Positions 16,436 through 27,728 of a stretch of DNA of 64,000 nucleotides are shown piece by piece. The translations under genes and the position numbers were made by a program. The stretch lies in the NCBI RefSeq assembly GCF_035653575.1, contig NZ_DASRBQ010000068.1:25946-89945 (forward strand). The letters run 5' to 3'. Under the pieces are notes generated by a model. It did not search any database, was not told the DNA's origin, and saw only the letters and a program-made list of their open reading frames with translations. The stretch comes from Actinocrinis sp035653575 (GTDB lineage: Bacteria > Actinomycetota > Actinomycetes > Streptomycetales > Catenulisporaceae). Position 1 is the stretch's first letter, and every line of letters starts with the position of its first letter.

Positions 16436-17919
16436 CTGCTTTCGACCATCAGGCCGGCCATCATCCCTTCGTCCTCGTGCTTGAGGATGTGGCAGTGCAG
16501 CATGTACATGTACGTGCTGTCGGCGTAGTCGGTGAACTTCATCGCGATCTTCACCGTCGAGCCGCCGACGACCTCGACCGTGTCCTTCCAGCCGACGTCC
16601 GCGCCGGTGGGTGCGGTGCCGTCGACGGAGACGATCTGGAACGGCACGTCGTGCAGGTGGAAGGAGTGCTCCAGCTGCGTGGCGTTGGTGACCGTCCAGA
16701 TCTCCTCGGCGTCGAGGGTCGTGGTGATCATGTTCGACTCCATCGCCGCCATGGTGGTGCCCGCGACGCCGTTGATCAGCATGGTGAGGCCGCTCTGGCT
16801 CAGCGTGATGGTGCGGGCCGTGAAGGCGCTGGTGTCGTAGCGCTCGATGGAGTTGAGCGAGGCGGGCAGGGCCGCCGGGGTGTCCGAGGCGTCCGGTGTG
16901 ATGGTCAGGAATTCGTAGGTGCCGCTGCCGCCCTTGACCCAGCCGGTGGTGATGACGGCCTGCAGGGTGACCGCCGCGGTCAGGTCCAGGACCACCTCGG
17001 CCCGCGCGCCGGCCACCAGGCGGATCGAGGTGACGTCGGTGGCCGCGGTCAGGTAGCCCTGCTCGGTGGCGATCTGGGTCGTGGTGCCGCCGTCGGTGCG
17101 GCTGACGGTGATGATGTCGGCGGGGGAGGCGTTGAGCAGCCGCAGCCGGGTGCGGGTCTTGGTGGCGGTGAACGTGAGCGTGGTGGAGTCGACATTGACG
17201 CCGTTGCACAGCACCGGGAACTTCAGGTTCGCGGTGAGGTAGCCGGAGAGGTTGTACTTGATGTCGCCGGAGGAGTCCACAGCCAGGCACTGCAGGATCA
17301 CCGGGATGTCGTCGACCCCGTAGTCGCTGGGCAACGCGGCGGTGGCGGCGGAGTCGTCCTCGACGATGATCATGCCGGCCAGGCCCTTGACGACCTGTTC
17401 GGCGGTGGTGCCCAGGGCGTGCGGGTGGTACCAGAGGGTGGCCGCGTCCTGGTTCACCGTCAGCTCGGGGGACCAAGTGGCGCCGTCGGAGAAGGCGACC
17501 TGCGGGCCGCCGTCCACCTTGGCCGGAACGTGCGCGCCGTGCCAGTGCACGGTGGTGTCCGCGCCGAGGTTGTTGGTCACGTTCATCTGCACGCTTTGGC
17601 CGTTGGTCCACTTCATGGTGGGCCCGAGGTAGGAGCCGTTGAAGCCCATAGTGCTGCTGGTCACTCCGCTGAGCACCTCGTGGGTGCCGGCCTGCATCTG
17701 CAGCGTGTAGGCGGTTACGCCGCCGGAGGTGGTGCCGGAGAGCAGGTCGGGGTAGGTGAAGGTGTCCGCGGAGGCCGCTTGGGCCGTGGTGTTGTTCGCC
17801 GCGAAGACCGACGCCCCGGTGGCCGCCGCGCCGACGCCGAGGGCGCCGCCGATCAGGAAGCCGCGCCGGGAGGGGCCTCGCTTGCCCGGCGTCCCGGCCG
17901 GGCTCGGTGTAGGTGACAT
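16432..17919 (-). CDS. Tat-secreted multicopper oxidase
   Basis: A 495-residue three-cupredoxin oxidase (CueO/bilirubin oxidase/spore-coat type) coupling oxidation of metals or phenolics to reduction of oxygen. All four copper motifs are visible: HWHGAH, WYHPHA, HSFHLHDVPF and LHCHILKHEDEGMM, the last supplying the type 1 Cys, His and axial Met. The Tat motif S17-R18-R19-G20-F21-L22 precedes a hydrophobic stretch. The ATG at 17919 gives this signal at the expected place, but no Shine-Dalgarno is seen before it. The longer frame upstream adds a non-signal leader and was not used. It is a single gene, convergent with the MFS gene. Copper handling or phenolic oxidation are both possible. Confidence 0.92.
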   Translation of the reverse strand: MSPTPSPAGTPGKRGPSRRGFLIGGALGVGAAATGASVFAANNTTAQAASADTFTYPDLLSGTTSGGVTAYTLQMQAGTHEVLSGVTSSTMGFNGSYLGPTMKWTNGQSVQMNVTNNLGADTTVHWHGAHVPAKVDGGPQVAFSDGATWSPELTVNQDAATLWYHPHALGTTAEQVVKGLAGMIIVEDDSAATAALPSDYGVDDIPVILQCLAVDSSGDIKYNLSGYLTANLKFPVLCNGVNVDSTTLTFTATKTRTRLRLLNASPADIITVSRTDGGTTTQIATEQGYLTAATDVTSIRLVAGARAEVVLDLTAAVTLQAVITTGWVKGGSGTYEFLTITPDASDTPAALPASLNSIERYDTSAFTARTITLSQSGLTMLINGVAGTTMAAMESNMITTTLDAEEIWTVTNATQLEHSFHLHDVPFQIVSVDGTAPTGADVGWKDTVEVVGGSTVKIAMKFTDYADSTYMYMLHCHILKHEDEGMMAGLMVESS

Positions 17920-18170
17920 GACGCAGGATGCTGATGCGGTGATCTTGACCCGGGGTGGGACGCGGATGAGAGCCGCCGCAGATCTGACGGGCCGTCGGCG
18001 GCCGGAACTATGGCAAGGCTGATAGAAAGCTGAGAAGCGGCTATGAGTAACCACTGCGACGTCGCGTCAGTTCTGTGGCGACAGCGGTGCAGAGGGGTTG
18101 CTGTGCAGGCGGTGGCCGAGACGTGCCCTGGCCGTGTGGCGCGGCGGCGATCGGGGGAGGCTGTGGCCGG

Positions 18171-18521
18171 TTACAGGTCGGTGGCCCGAGGGTGGCGCGG
18201 CTCGTAGATTCCCACGGCGCCGCCGCCGGGCAACCGGAGCTTGGTCACGCGTCCCCAGCGCGCCTCGGTGACCGGCTCGCTGAACTGCACGCCGCGCGCG
18301 GTCAGCCGCTGCATGACCGTGTCCAGGTCGCTGCACATCAGGTACAGCTCGTGCTGTTGCGTCGCCTCGGTGGGATGAACGGCCAGCTCGGCCGGCGGCA
18401 GCTTGAAGACCAGCCAGCCGCCTCCGGCATCGACATGCGGGTACTCCAGCACGTCGCGGAAGAAGGCCCGGTCGGCCTCGGCGTCGTGGCTGTACACGAT
18501 GACGTGCGCGCCGTCGATCAT
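18171..18521 (-). CDS. VOC (glyoxalase/bleomycin-resistance fold) protein
   Basis: A 116-residue single VOC domain: two beta-alpha-beta-beta-beta halves, with VIVYSHDAEADRAFFRDVLEYPHVDAGGGWLVFKLPPAELAVHP split over the first half and ELYLMCSDLDTVMQRL, then GIYEP, in the second. Members bind a metal and act as lyases, dioxygenases or drug-binding proteins. The ATG overlaps the stop of the upstream gene (ATGA), so it is translationally coupled to the AlkZ-like gene. Residues compatible with metal binding (His7 region, His in QQHELYL, Glu in IYEP) are present. The substrate is unknown. Confidence 0.85.
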   Translation of the reverse strand: MIDGAHVIVYSHDAEADRAFFRDVLEYPHVDAGGGWLVFKLPPAELAVHPTEATQQHELYLMCSDLDTVMQRLTARGVQFSEPVTEARWGRVTKLRLPGGGAVGIYEPRHPRATDL

Positions 18522-19627
18522 GTGGATAAGGATAGTTGGATCTGCGGTGCGCACTGCGGGGCGAGGAATGCGAGCAGGCGCAGTGCCTCGCCGGTGAGCG
18601 CCTCGCGGTCCGCAGCCGACAGCGGTGTGAAGTGCTGGATCGTCAGCAGGGCGGTGCCTGCGGCGGCGTTGCGCTCGACGCGCCACAGGCCGGCGTAGAC
18701 GCCGTCGAGCAGGAAGTAGCCGAGCGTGGCGCCGTTGCCCGGGAAGAGCGGGACGCGGTATCCGTGCGGGTTCACGCGGGTGCGGTCGGCGTGGGAGAAG
18801 AGCAGGTTGTCGTACTCGGGCAGGAACCGCGCGGGCGCCGGGACGTCCGGGTCCGGGCGCGGTGCGTGCGGCAGGTCGAAGAGTTCTGCGCCGTTCTCGC
18901 CCTTGATGACGCGCAGGGACGGGCGCAGGCGGTCGAAGACTTCGCGCAGCCGGGTCAGGCCGCTCCACGCCTGGGCGTCCATGACCGTGGCGGGTCCGAA
19001 CGCCTGCAGGTAGCGCAGCACCATCGCGTCGAGGTCGGGCTTGTCCAGCGGGTCGCGTCCGAGCCACGCGCGGGTGGTCGTGTGCGCGATGCGGCCGCTT
19101 TCGCCCCACACGCCGCGCGGCGGGACCTGCACCAGCGGCAGCTGGGCGCGGGCGGCTTGGGCGAGCGCCGCGGGGTCGCGGTCGGGGAACCGCTTGGCCA
19201 GCAGTGTGCCGAGTTCGGCGAAGGTGCGCGGCTCCTGCTCGGTCAGCTCGCGTGCCGCCTCGGCCAGCTGTGTACGGTCAAGGTCCCGGTAGTGCCGTCC
19301 GAACGCGCCTTGTGTGCCGCGTTCGATCACCGGATCGACCAGCGTGCGCCACGCCAGCGCGTCCTCGGCGGTCACGAGGTGGATCGTGCCGCGCATCAGC
19401 GCGATGCGCACCACCTGCCGCTGCTGGTAGAGCGCGGACAGCTCGTCGGTGGTGAAGCCGCTTAGCCGGGTCCACAGCCCGACGTACGGGGCGAGCGGCG
19501 CCTGGGCCTGCATCCCGCCGAGGTGCGCGATCTCCGCCTCGGCCGCCGCCTCGGTGCGCTCCAGCAGGTGCTGGCGCGCGAGTGTGGCGCGCCCCGCGGC
19601 GCGCGGGGACAGGACGGCGCCGGCCAT
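18518..19627 (-). CDS. Winged-helix (HTH_42, AlkZ/YcaQ-like) protein
   Basis: A 369-residue protein of the winged-helix DNA-binding-domain family (PF06224) that includes the DNA glycosylases AlkZ and YcaQ, which open interstrand crosslinks and bulky adducts. Typical blocks are ARQHLLERTEA, LGGMQAQAPLAPYVGLWTRL, LMRGTIHLVTAEDA, FLPEYDNLLFSHADRTRV and GYFLLDGVYAGLWRVE. The QAQ/QMQ catalytic motif region of AlkZ corresponds to GMQAQAP (about residues 38-44). The gene lies 46 bp after the MATE gene in the same direction and overlaps the VOC gene, an arrangement suggestive of self-protection against a DNA-damaging product. It could equally be a housekeeping paralogue. Confidence 0.85.
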   Translation of the reverse strand: MAGAVLSPRAAGRATLARQHLLERTEAAAEAEIAHLGGMQAQAPLAPYVGLWTRLSGFTTDELSALYQQRQVVRIALMRGTIHLVTAEDALAWRTLVDPVIERGTQGAFGRHYRDLDRTQLAEAARELTEQEPRTFAELGTLLAKRFPDRDPAALAQAARAQLPLVQVPPRGVWGESGRIAHTTTRAWLGRDPLDKPDLDAMVLRYLQAFGPATVMDAQAWSGLTRLREVFDRLRPSLRVIKGENGAELFDLPHAPRPDPDVPAPARFLPEYDNLLFSHADRTRVNPHGYRVPLFPGNGATLGYFLLDGVYAGLWRVERNAAAGTALLTIQHFTPLSAADREALTGEALRLLAFLAPQCAPQIQLSLST

Positions 19628-19673
19628 GAGACCTCCGGGGCGAGCGAAGCGTTCAGACGCGGTGACGATACCG

Positions 19674-21275
19674 TCAGGTCGCGGCTCCGGTGCGCATCCA
19701 GGCGTCGCGGCGCTCCCGCAGCGCCAGCGCGACCCAGCGCGCGAGCGTGAACACCCCGATCACGCACCACAGCCCGGTCAACGCACTGCCGGAACCGGAC
19801 CCGCCGACCACACCCGCGGCCAGGTGCGGCGGATCGACGGCGCGCAGAACCGCGAGCCCGCCTAGGAACACCCCGGTGCATGCCAGCGCCGCCCACGCCA
19901 GGTACACCGCGTCACCGGCCCCGATCAACACACCGTCGAGCACGAACACCGCTGCGGCCGGCAACTGCAGCACCGCGGCCAGCGCGAGGACAGGCATCAG
20001 CGCGGCGCGTACCGCAGGATCCGGGGTGAACAACGGCACGTACAGCGGCCGGGCGGCCCACAGCGCTAGCCCGGTCAGCACGCCGAACCCGATGCCCCAG
20101 CGCACCATGCGCCGCACCGTCGCCCGCACCCGCGCGCGGTGCCCGGCTCCCAGATCCCGGCCGACCAGCGCCTGCGCCGCGATCGCCAGCGCGTCGAGGG
20201 CGAGGGCGAGGGTCAGCCACAGGTTCGTGGCGATCGTGTGCGCGGCCAGCGCGACGGTGCCGTAGCTGCCCGCGGTCCACACCGCGGCCAGCAGGTAGAT
20301 GCGCAGTGCGACGGTACGCGCCAGCAGCGCCGCGTTCGCGCCGAGCGAGGCGCGGATGGCGGCGCGGTCGGGGCGAAGCGGCACGTCGTGGGCGCGGGCT
20401 GCGCGGGCCACGGCGGCGCAGTACGCGGCGGCCATCGCACCCTGCACCAACACCGTGCCCAGCGCCGAGCCGGCGATGCCGAGGCCCGCCGGGTACACCA
20501 GCGTCCAGTTCAGCGCCGTGTTCGCCACCGCGGCGACGGCCGCGACCAGCAGCGGGGTGCGCGTGTCCTGCAGGCCGCGCAGCAGCCCGGTCGCCGCCAG
20601 CACGGCGAGCATCGCGGGCAGCCCGAGACAGCTGACGCGCAGGTAGGTGACCGCGTAGGGCGCGGCGGCCGGGGTGGCGCCCAGCAGCGCGACGATCCGC
20701 GGCGCGAAGACGGTGCCGACGACGGCCAGCAGCAGGCCGAGCGCGGCGGCCAGGTAGATGCCGTCGACGCCGCGGGCCAGCGCGCCGCGCCGATCCCCGG
20801 CCCCGAGCAGTCGCGCCACCTGCGCGGTGGTGCCGTAGGCGAGGAAGACGCACACGTTGACCAGGGTGGCCAGCGCCGTGCCGGCGGTGCCGAGGCCGGC
20901 CAGCTGCGCGGCGCCCAGGTGCCCGACGATCGCGGAGTCGGCCAGCAGGAACAGCGGCTCGGCGATCAGCGCGCCGAGCGCCGGGACCGCGAGGCGCAGT
21001 ATCTCGCGGGCCGACGCGCCCCGATCTTCCTCGTGGCCGGACGGGCCGCCGCTCGAGGAGGGGTCGGGGACGGCTGGAGCGTGGCGGCGGCCGGGGGCGG
21101 GGTCGTGGTCGCGGAACGGATTGATCGGTGGGTCGTCGCCGGGGCGCGTCGACGGGTTCGCCGACGCCTCGCCGCGGTCCTCCGGGCGGGCCTGGCGGCG
21201 CACGGCCGGCCGCGCGCGCAGCAGCCCGAGGACGGTGCGGCGTGCGGTTTGCGGGGTCGCGGCGCTCGTCCTCAC
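19674..21275 (-). CDS. MATE/DinF family efflux transporter
   Basis: A 533-residue transporter with about 12 membrane segments from residue 90 on. MATE signatures include PALGALIAEPLFLLADSAIVGHLGAAQLAGLG and the mirrored second half (ALDALAIAAQALVGRDLGAG), both longer than shown here. DinF-type members export cationic drugs or metabolites using Na+ or H+. A hydrophilic N-terminal tail of about 90 residues, rich in Pro/Asp/Arg, precedes the core and is unusually long. The GTG start at 21275 has GGGAG only 2 bases away, so the true start may be further in, though no Met occurs before the first membrane segment. It heads a run with the AlkZ-like and VOC genes. Confidence 0.88.
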   Translation of the reverse strand: MRTSAATPQTARRTVLGLLRARPAVRRQARPEDRGEASANPSTRPGDDPPINPFRDHDPAPGRRHAPAVPDPSSSGGPSGHEEDRGASAREILRLAVPALGALIAEPLFLLADSAIVGHLGAAQLAGLGTAGTALATLVNVCVFLAYGTTAQVARLLGAGDRRGALARGVDGIYLAAALGLLLAVVGTVFAPRIVALLGATPAAAPYAVTYLRVSCLGLPAMLAVLAATGLLRGLQDTRTPLLVAAVAAVANTALNWTLVYPAGLGIAGSALGTVLVQGAMAAAYCAAVARAARAHDVPLRPDRAAIRASLGANAALLARTVALRIYLLAAVWTAGSYGTVALAAHTIATNLWLTLALALDALAIAAQALVGRDLGAGHRARVRATVRRMVRWGIGFGVLTGLALWAARPLYVPLFTPDPAVRAALMPVLALAAVLQLPAAAVFVLDGVLIGAGDAVYLAWAALACTGVFLGGLAVLRAVDPPHLAAGVVGGSGSGSALTGLWCVIGVFTLARWVALALRERRDAWMRTGAAT

Positions 21276-21535
21276 GTCTCCCGATCATGCCATGCGCCGC
21301 GCGGCGAACCGATCTGACGAGGCGCCAGGGCGCGGCAGAACACTGGGCTGCGCCAGGAAGAGGACATCGAACTGCGCCAGGCCGCGCGCGGGTCGCGCCG
21401 GGTTGGTGACGCTCGCGGATTTCGATCGCTGCTTAAGCGCAGGCGGCGGGCGGTGCGGGAAATCGGGGGTCGCCGCGTGTCGGGCGGTTCTGGCAAGCTC
21501 GGACGCGCCGACCGACCGCGCCGCCAGGAGCCGCC

Positions 21536-23137
21536 GTGACCGCCGCCCAAGTCTCCGCAGCCGACGACCGCCTGATACCCCGTCACCGGACTTCAGGCGC
21601 GCCCGCCGCGCTGCCGCTGACCGCCCGTGAGCTCGCCCCCGACCACGAGCAGGTCGGGCAGGTCGAGCCGCTGGGCGCCGGCTGGCTGACCGTGACCGTG
21701 GTCATCGGGATCATGGCCGCGCTGATCGCCATCGGCGGCATGGTGCTCTCCTTCCGGGCCGTGAGCACCGAGATGATCCCCGCGTTCGGGGCGCGCTGGG
21801 CCTGGCTGGTGCCGATCGTGGTCGACATGACCGTGTTCGTGTTCTCCGGGGTCGACCTCGTGCTCGCCCGCCTGGACATGAGCCACCCGCTGGCGCGCTG
21901 GACCGTGTACGGCGCGACCGGCGGCACCGTGTGGCTGAACTACTCGGTCGGCGGCAGCGTCGCCGGGCGTGTCGCGCACGTGCTGATGCCCTCGATCTGG
22001 GTCGTGTTCGTGGAGCTGATGCGGCACGTGGTGCGCCGCCAGGCGAACCTGGCCACCGGGTCGCACCGCGAGCCGATCCCGACCGCGCGCTGGCTGCTCT
22101 CGCCGTGGCCGACGCTCAAGCTGTGGCGGCGCATGGTGCTGTGGCGGGTGCATTCGTATCCGCGCGCGCTGGACCAGGAGAAGATGCGCCTGGGCGCGGT
22201 CGCGGCGGCGCGGGAGATGCACGGGCGGCTGTGGCGCTTCCGCATCAGCCCGCTGACCCGCCTGCAGATCAACCTGGGCGAGCTGGGCGCGAATGACCTG
22301 AGGCCGGGAGCGGCGACGGCGGTGGCGGGGACGGGGGCGATGCTGGACGGCGGGATGGCGACGCAGCGGCTCAACGGTGCGGCGCTCGCGGCGCCCGTCG
22401 CGCGGGCTGCGGCGACGAACGGGTACGCGGCCGAACCGGGCGACCTGACTGCCGACATTGTCCAGGCCGGGCACGTGAACGCCACGATGGCCAACGGCTC
22501 ACCGGCCTACGCACCGGATACGCAGGCAGCGCCCGCAGTGCACACCGCGCCGGAGACGCACAATCACGTGGCGCCCGAATCGGTCAACGGCGCGTCAGCC
22601 GTCCCGGCGCAGCGCCCGCAGCCGCCTGCGAACGGATCCGAGACGCTGCCCGGCGTCGCCGCGGCGGGAGCGGCCGCAGGCGCCATCGCCCGCGAAGCGT
22701 CGGCGCAGCACGCCGCCAACCACCTCGCCCCGAGCCCGACCCACCACGCCGCCACTGCGGCGACGGGCGCGACAACGCGCACCGGCCCGCAGCAGGCCGC
22801 GACCGGCGTGCCCGCGCAGCGTGCCCACGCCGCGCCGCCGGCCGTGGCCTTCCCCTCGAACGGTCGGCGTCAGGAGCCGGAGCAGGGCCCGGCCGACGCC
22901 GCGGCCCGACAGGAGCCGCCGCACGTCGAGTTCCAGGCGCCGCCCCCGATGCCGCCGCTGCCGCGCCGCAGCGTCCGGGAGAGCGAACTGCTCACCGCCG
23001 CGCGCCAGGTCGAGCGGTGGCGCGGTCAGCCCTCCGCCACGCGCATCAGCCGCGAACTGGGCATCGGCATGCAGCTGGCCACCTTCCTGGCCAACGCCCT
23101 GCGCGAGGAGGACGGGCTCGCGCCGGACGAGAGCTGA
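21536..23137 (+). CDS. DUF2637 (SpdB2-like) membrane protein with C-terminal HTH-like segment
   Basis: A 533-residue protein. Residues about 45-175 carry four hydrophobic segments (WLTVTVVIGIMAALIAIGG, WAWLVPIVVDMTVFVFSG, the YGATGGTVWLNYSVGGSVAG block, VLMPSIWVVFVELM) matching DUF2637. This family is known from the Streptomyces plasmid spread gene spdB2 and from many chromosomal copies. A basic cytoplasmic stretch (about 180-255) and a long Ala/Pro/Thr-rich linker (about 260-470) follow. The last 55 residues (SELLTAARQVERWRGQP, ATRISRELGIGMQLATFLAN) look like a small winged helix related to the C-terminal domains of FtsK/TraB-type proteins. AGGAG stands 5 bases before the GTG. No plasmid or ICE genes are nearby. 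Confidence 0.8.
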   Translation: MTAAQVSAADDRLIPRHRTSGAPAALPLTARELAPDHEQVGQVEPLGAGWLTVTVVIGIMAALIAIGGMVLSFRAVSTEMIPAFGARWAWLVPIVVDMTVFVFSGVDLVLARLDMSHPLARWTVYGATGGTVWLNYSVGGSVAGRVAHVLMPSIWVVFVELMRHVVRRQANLATGSHREPIPTARWLLSPWPTLKLWRRMVLWRVHSYPRALDQEKMRLGAVAAAREMHGRLWRFRISPLTRLQINLGELGANDLRPGAATAVAGTGAMLDGGMATQRLNGAALAAPVARAAATNGYAAEPGDLTADIVQAGHVNATMANGSPAYAPDTQAAPAVHTAPETHNHVAPESVNGASAVPAQRPQPPANGSETLPGVAAAGAAAGAIAREASAQHAANHLAPSPTHHAATAATGATTRTGPQQAATGVPAQRAHAAPPAVAFPSNGRRQEPEQGPADAAARQEPPHVEFQAPPPMPPLPRRSVRESELLTAARQVERWRGQPSATRISRELGIGMQLATFLANALREEDGLAPDES

Positions 23138-23301
23138 CCTGCCACCGCCCAGCCGCCGCCCCGCTGCTGTCCTGTCGCAGTGGCGGGCGCAGTGCTGGGC
23201 CTGCGGACGCGGAGCGTGCCCCCGCGCGCGGGCCGCGTCGGGTGCGGCGCGCGGATCGGAATACGCGCCTGTCACTGCTACCGTTGTAAGTAGCCGTTCA
23301 T

Positions 23302-23531
23302 CCCGGACGGGAGAGTCCCGCGCCGCCGCGGGCGCCGAAGGAGCAACCCCTCCCCGGAATCTCTCAGGCACACGGACCGTACGGGACAGGCGACTCTGGA
23401 AAGCGAGGACGCGGCCGCGTGCCCACCGGGCCCGGCAGTGCCCTCCACCGACGGTGAAAACCGGGCGATCGACCCCAACGGCGGGGCGGGCAGCCCGGCG
23501 AAGCTCTCAGGTCCCATGACAGAGGGGGAGA
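23302..23531 (+). ncRNA. Tandem glycine riboswitch
   Basis: The 445-bp leader of gcvP holds the conserved glycine-aptamer blocks. Aptamer 1 (about 23302-23404) has GGGAGAGTCCC, GCGCCGAAGGAGCAA, ATCTCTCAGGCAC and GGGACAGGCGACTCTGG. Aptamer 2 (about 23405-23531) has GCCCGGCGAAGCTCTCAGG followed by GACAGAGGGGGAG. Two aptamers in tandem in front of a glycine cleavage gene is the classic ON switch. Aptamer boundaries are by eye. The short stretch to the gcvP ribosome site (GGAGG) could be the expression platform. Confidence 0.88.
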
Positions 23532-23582
23532 AGCCGACGCGCGACCGCCGCGCGCCGGAATGGGACCCGCTGGAGGCTCGCG

Positions 23583-26630
<3,048 letters not shown>

Positions 26631-26657
26631 CCGGAGCGCGACGGCCCTGTAGCTGGC

Positions 26658-26690
26658 GGCCAGCGCCGCGACCCCGGTTGCGCGCTGGCC
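26658..26690. terminator. Hairpin after gcvP
   Basis: A perfect 9-bp stem GGCCAGCGC/GCGCTGGCC with a 15-base loop, 28 bases after the gcvP stop. The rest of the roughly 300-bp stretch to 26930 shows no coding or RNA signal. Confidence 0.5.
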
Positions 26691-26930
26691 GTGGCAGGCC
26701 GGAGCAAACAACGGGGCACGCCCGCAGCAAGAGCAAGCACGGTGTTGACGCGCAGGCGCCGTCCCGGCCGGTGGTTGATCCGGCGGGGCGGCGCCTGACG
26801 GTGCTCTGGCCGCGTGCGCGTAAGACTCACGCGGGTGCCCGTGCCCCGTCCCCGTGCCCCGCACCCCCGTGCGGTTCGGCGCGGCCCGCCGTGCGTGGGC
26901 CGCGAGCAACTGGCCGGCGTTGTGCCCCGG

Positions 26931-27182
26931 TCAGCGCTGAGCGGGTATCAGCTCGCTGCCCGGCAGCAGCGCGCCGAGGTCGTCGAACACGATCACTCCG
27001 TTGCACAGCAGCGACCAGCCCTGCTCCGGGTGCGACGCGACGACGTGGGCGCGGTAGCGGTCCGCGGCGTCGGACGGCGGGCAGGCGGGCTGGTGGCGGC
27101 AATGCGCGGGAAGTGCGGTCCCCGTGGCGGCGCGCGGTGCGAGCGCTTCCGATCGAGCGGCGCCGGATGTGGTAGCAGGCAT
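26931..27182 (-). CDS. DUF5999-type small protein
   Basis: An 83-residue protein matching a short actinobacterial family. The characteristic parts are CRHQPACPPSDAADRY, HVVASHPEQGWSLLCNGV and IVFDDLGALLPG. The start at 27182 is supported by GAGGGAGG 7 bases upstream; a longer reading from 27239 is not. It has two Cys (HCRHQ and LLCNG) and several His, which could bind a metal. The family's function is unknown. In Streptomyces it is usually a single gene, as here, and the gene is convergent with gcvP. Confidence 0.75.
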   Translation of the reverse strand: MPATTSGAARSEALAPRAATGTALPAHCRHQPACPPSDAADRYRAHVVASHPEQGWSLLCNGVIVFDDLGALLPGSELIPAQR

Positions 27183-27293
27183 TGGGTGTCCCTCCCTCGG
27201 GACGAGTCGTTCGCCTCTACCGCCAGTGTCCGCTCGCACCGGGCCTGATGGCGGGATTCGGCTCGCGGTCAGCCCTTCCGCGCAGACGAACTA

Positions 27294-27328
27294 CCCGAAT
27301 GGGCGGGGCCCGTCTGGCCCGAATGGGC
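27294..27328. repeat. Short direct repeat CCCGAATGGGC in a gene-free stretch
   Basis: Two copies of CCCGAATGGGC (27294-27304 and 27318-27328), each itself an imperfect palindrome, 24 bp apart. They lie in the 546-bp region 27183-27728, which otherwise contains only the flotillin terminator and no convincing gene. They could be a pair of operator half-sites upstream of the DUF5999 gene. Confidence 0.3.
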
Positions 27329-27659
27329 TAGACCAGTTTCTGTTCTGAACGGACCCAGTAGACGCCGATTCCCCGGCAACATCAAGAGGCTCGCGCGACC
27401 GCTCGGCGATCGGTCGCGATCACCCGGCGCAGCGCCGCCCGCCAGCGCAGTCGCGGATGAAACTTGCGCGACGCACCGCCGCCGAACGTGCGCGCAACGT
27501 CGCCGCGAGCGGCTCTTCGATCACCCCGCGCCGCGCGGCGCAGCAGGGTCGCAGGGCCTTTCGGGCGAACCGCTCGGCGTGTCGCCCGCCGTGACCAACG
27601 GCCCTGAGAGCGCGGCAACCGGGTCCGCACTGAAAGCAAGCCGCGTTGAAAAGCAAGAG

Positions 27660-27715
27660 GCGCGCCGGCCGGAAGCGTGCGGGCCGTACATCCCGTCCGC
27701 TCCCGGCCGGCGCGC
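27660..27715. terminator. Intrinsic terminator of the flotillin gene
   Basis: A perfect 13-bp inverted repeat (GCGCGCCGGCCGG and its complement) with a 30-base loop begins 13 bases after the flotillin stop. On the minus strand it is followed by the T-rich CTCTTGCTTTTC, as in a rho-independent terminator. Confidence 0.75.
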
Positions 27716-27728
27716 AACCCTGATGCGG

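Noticed and set aside
21536..23137. Integrated plasmid or ICE signalled by the SpdB2-like protein
   Set aside because: No integrase, TraB, replication gene or flanking att repeats are seen, and chromosomal DUF2637 genes are common.
27382..27656. Possible small minus-strand gene with several Cys in the gap after the flotillin gene
   Set aside because: No ribosome site, Arg/Ala-rich composition typical of antisense frames in GC-rich DNA, and it overlaps the flotillin terminator.
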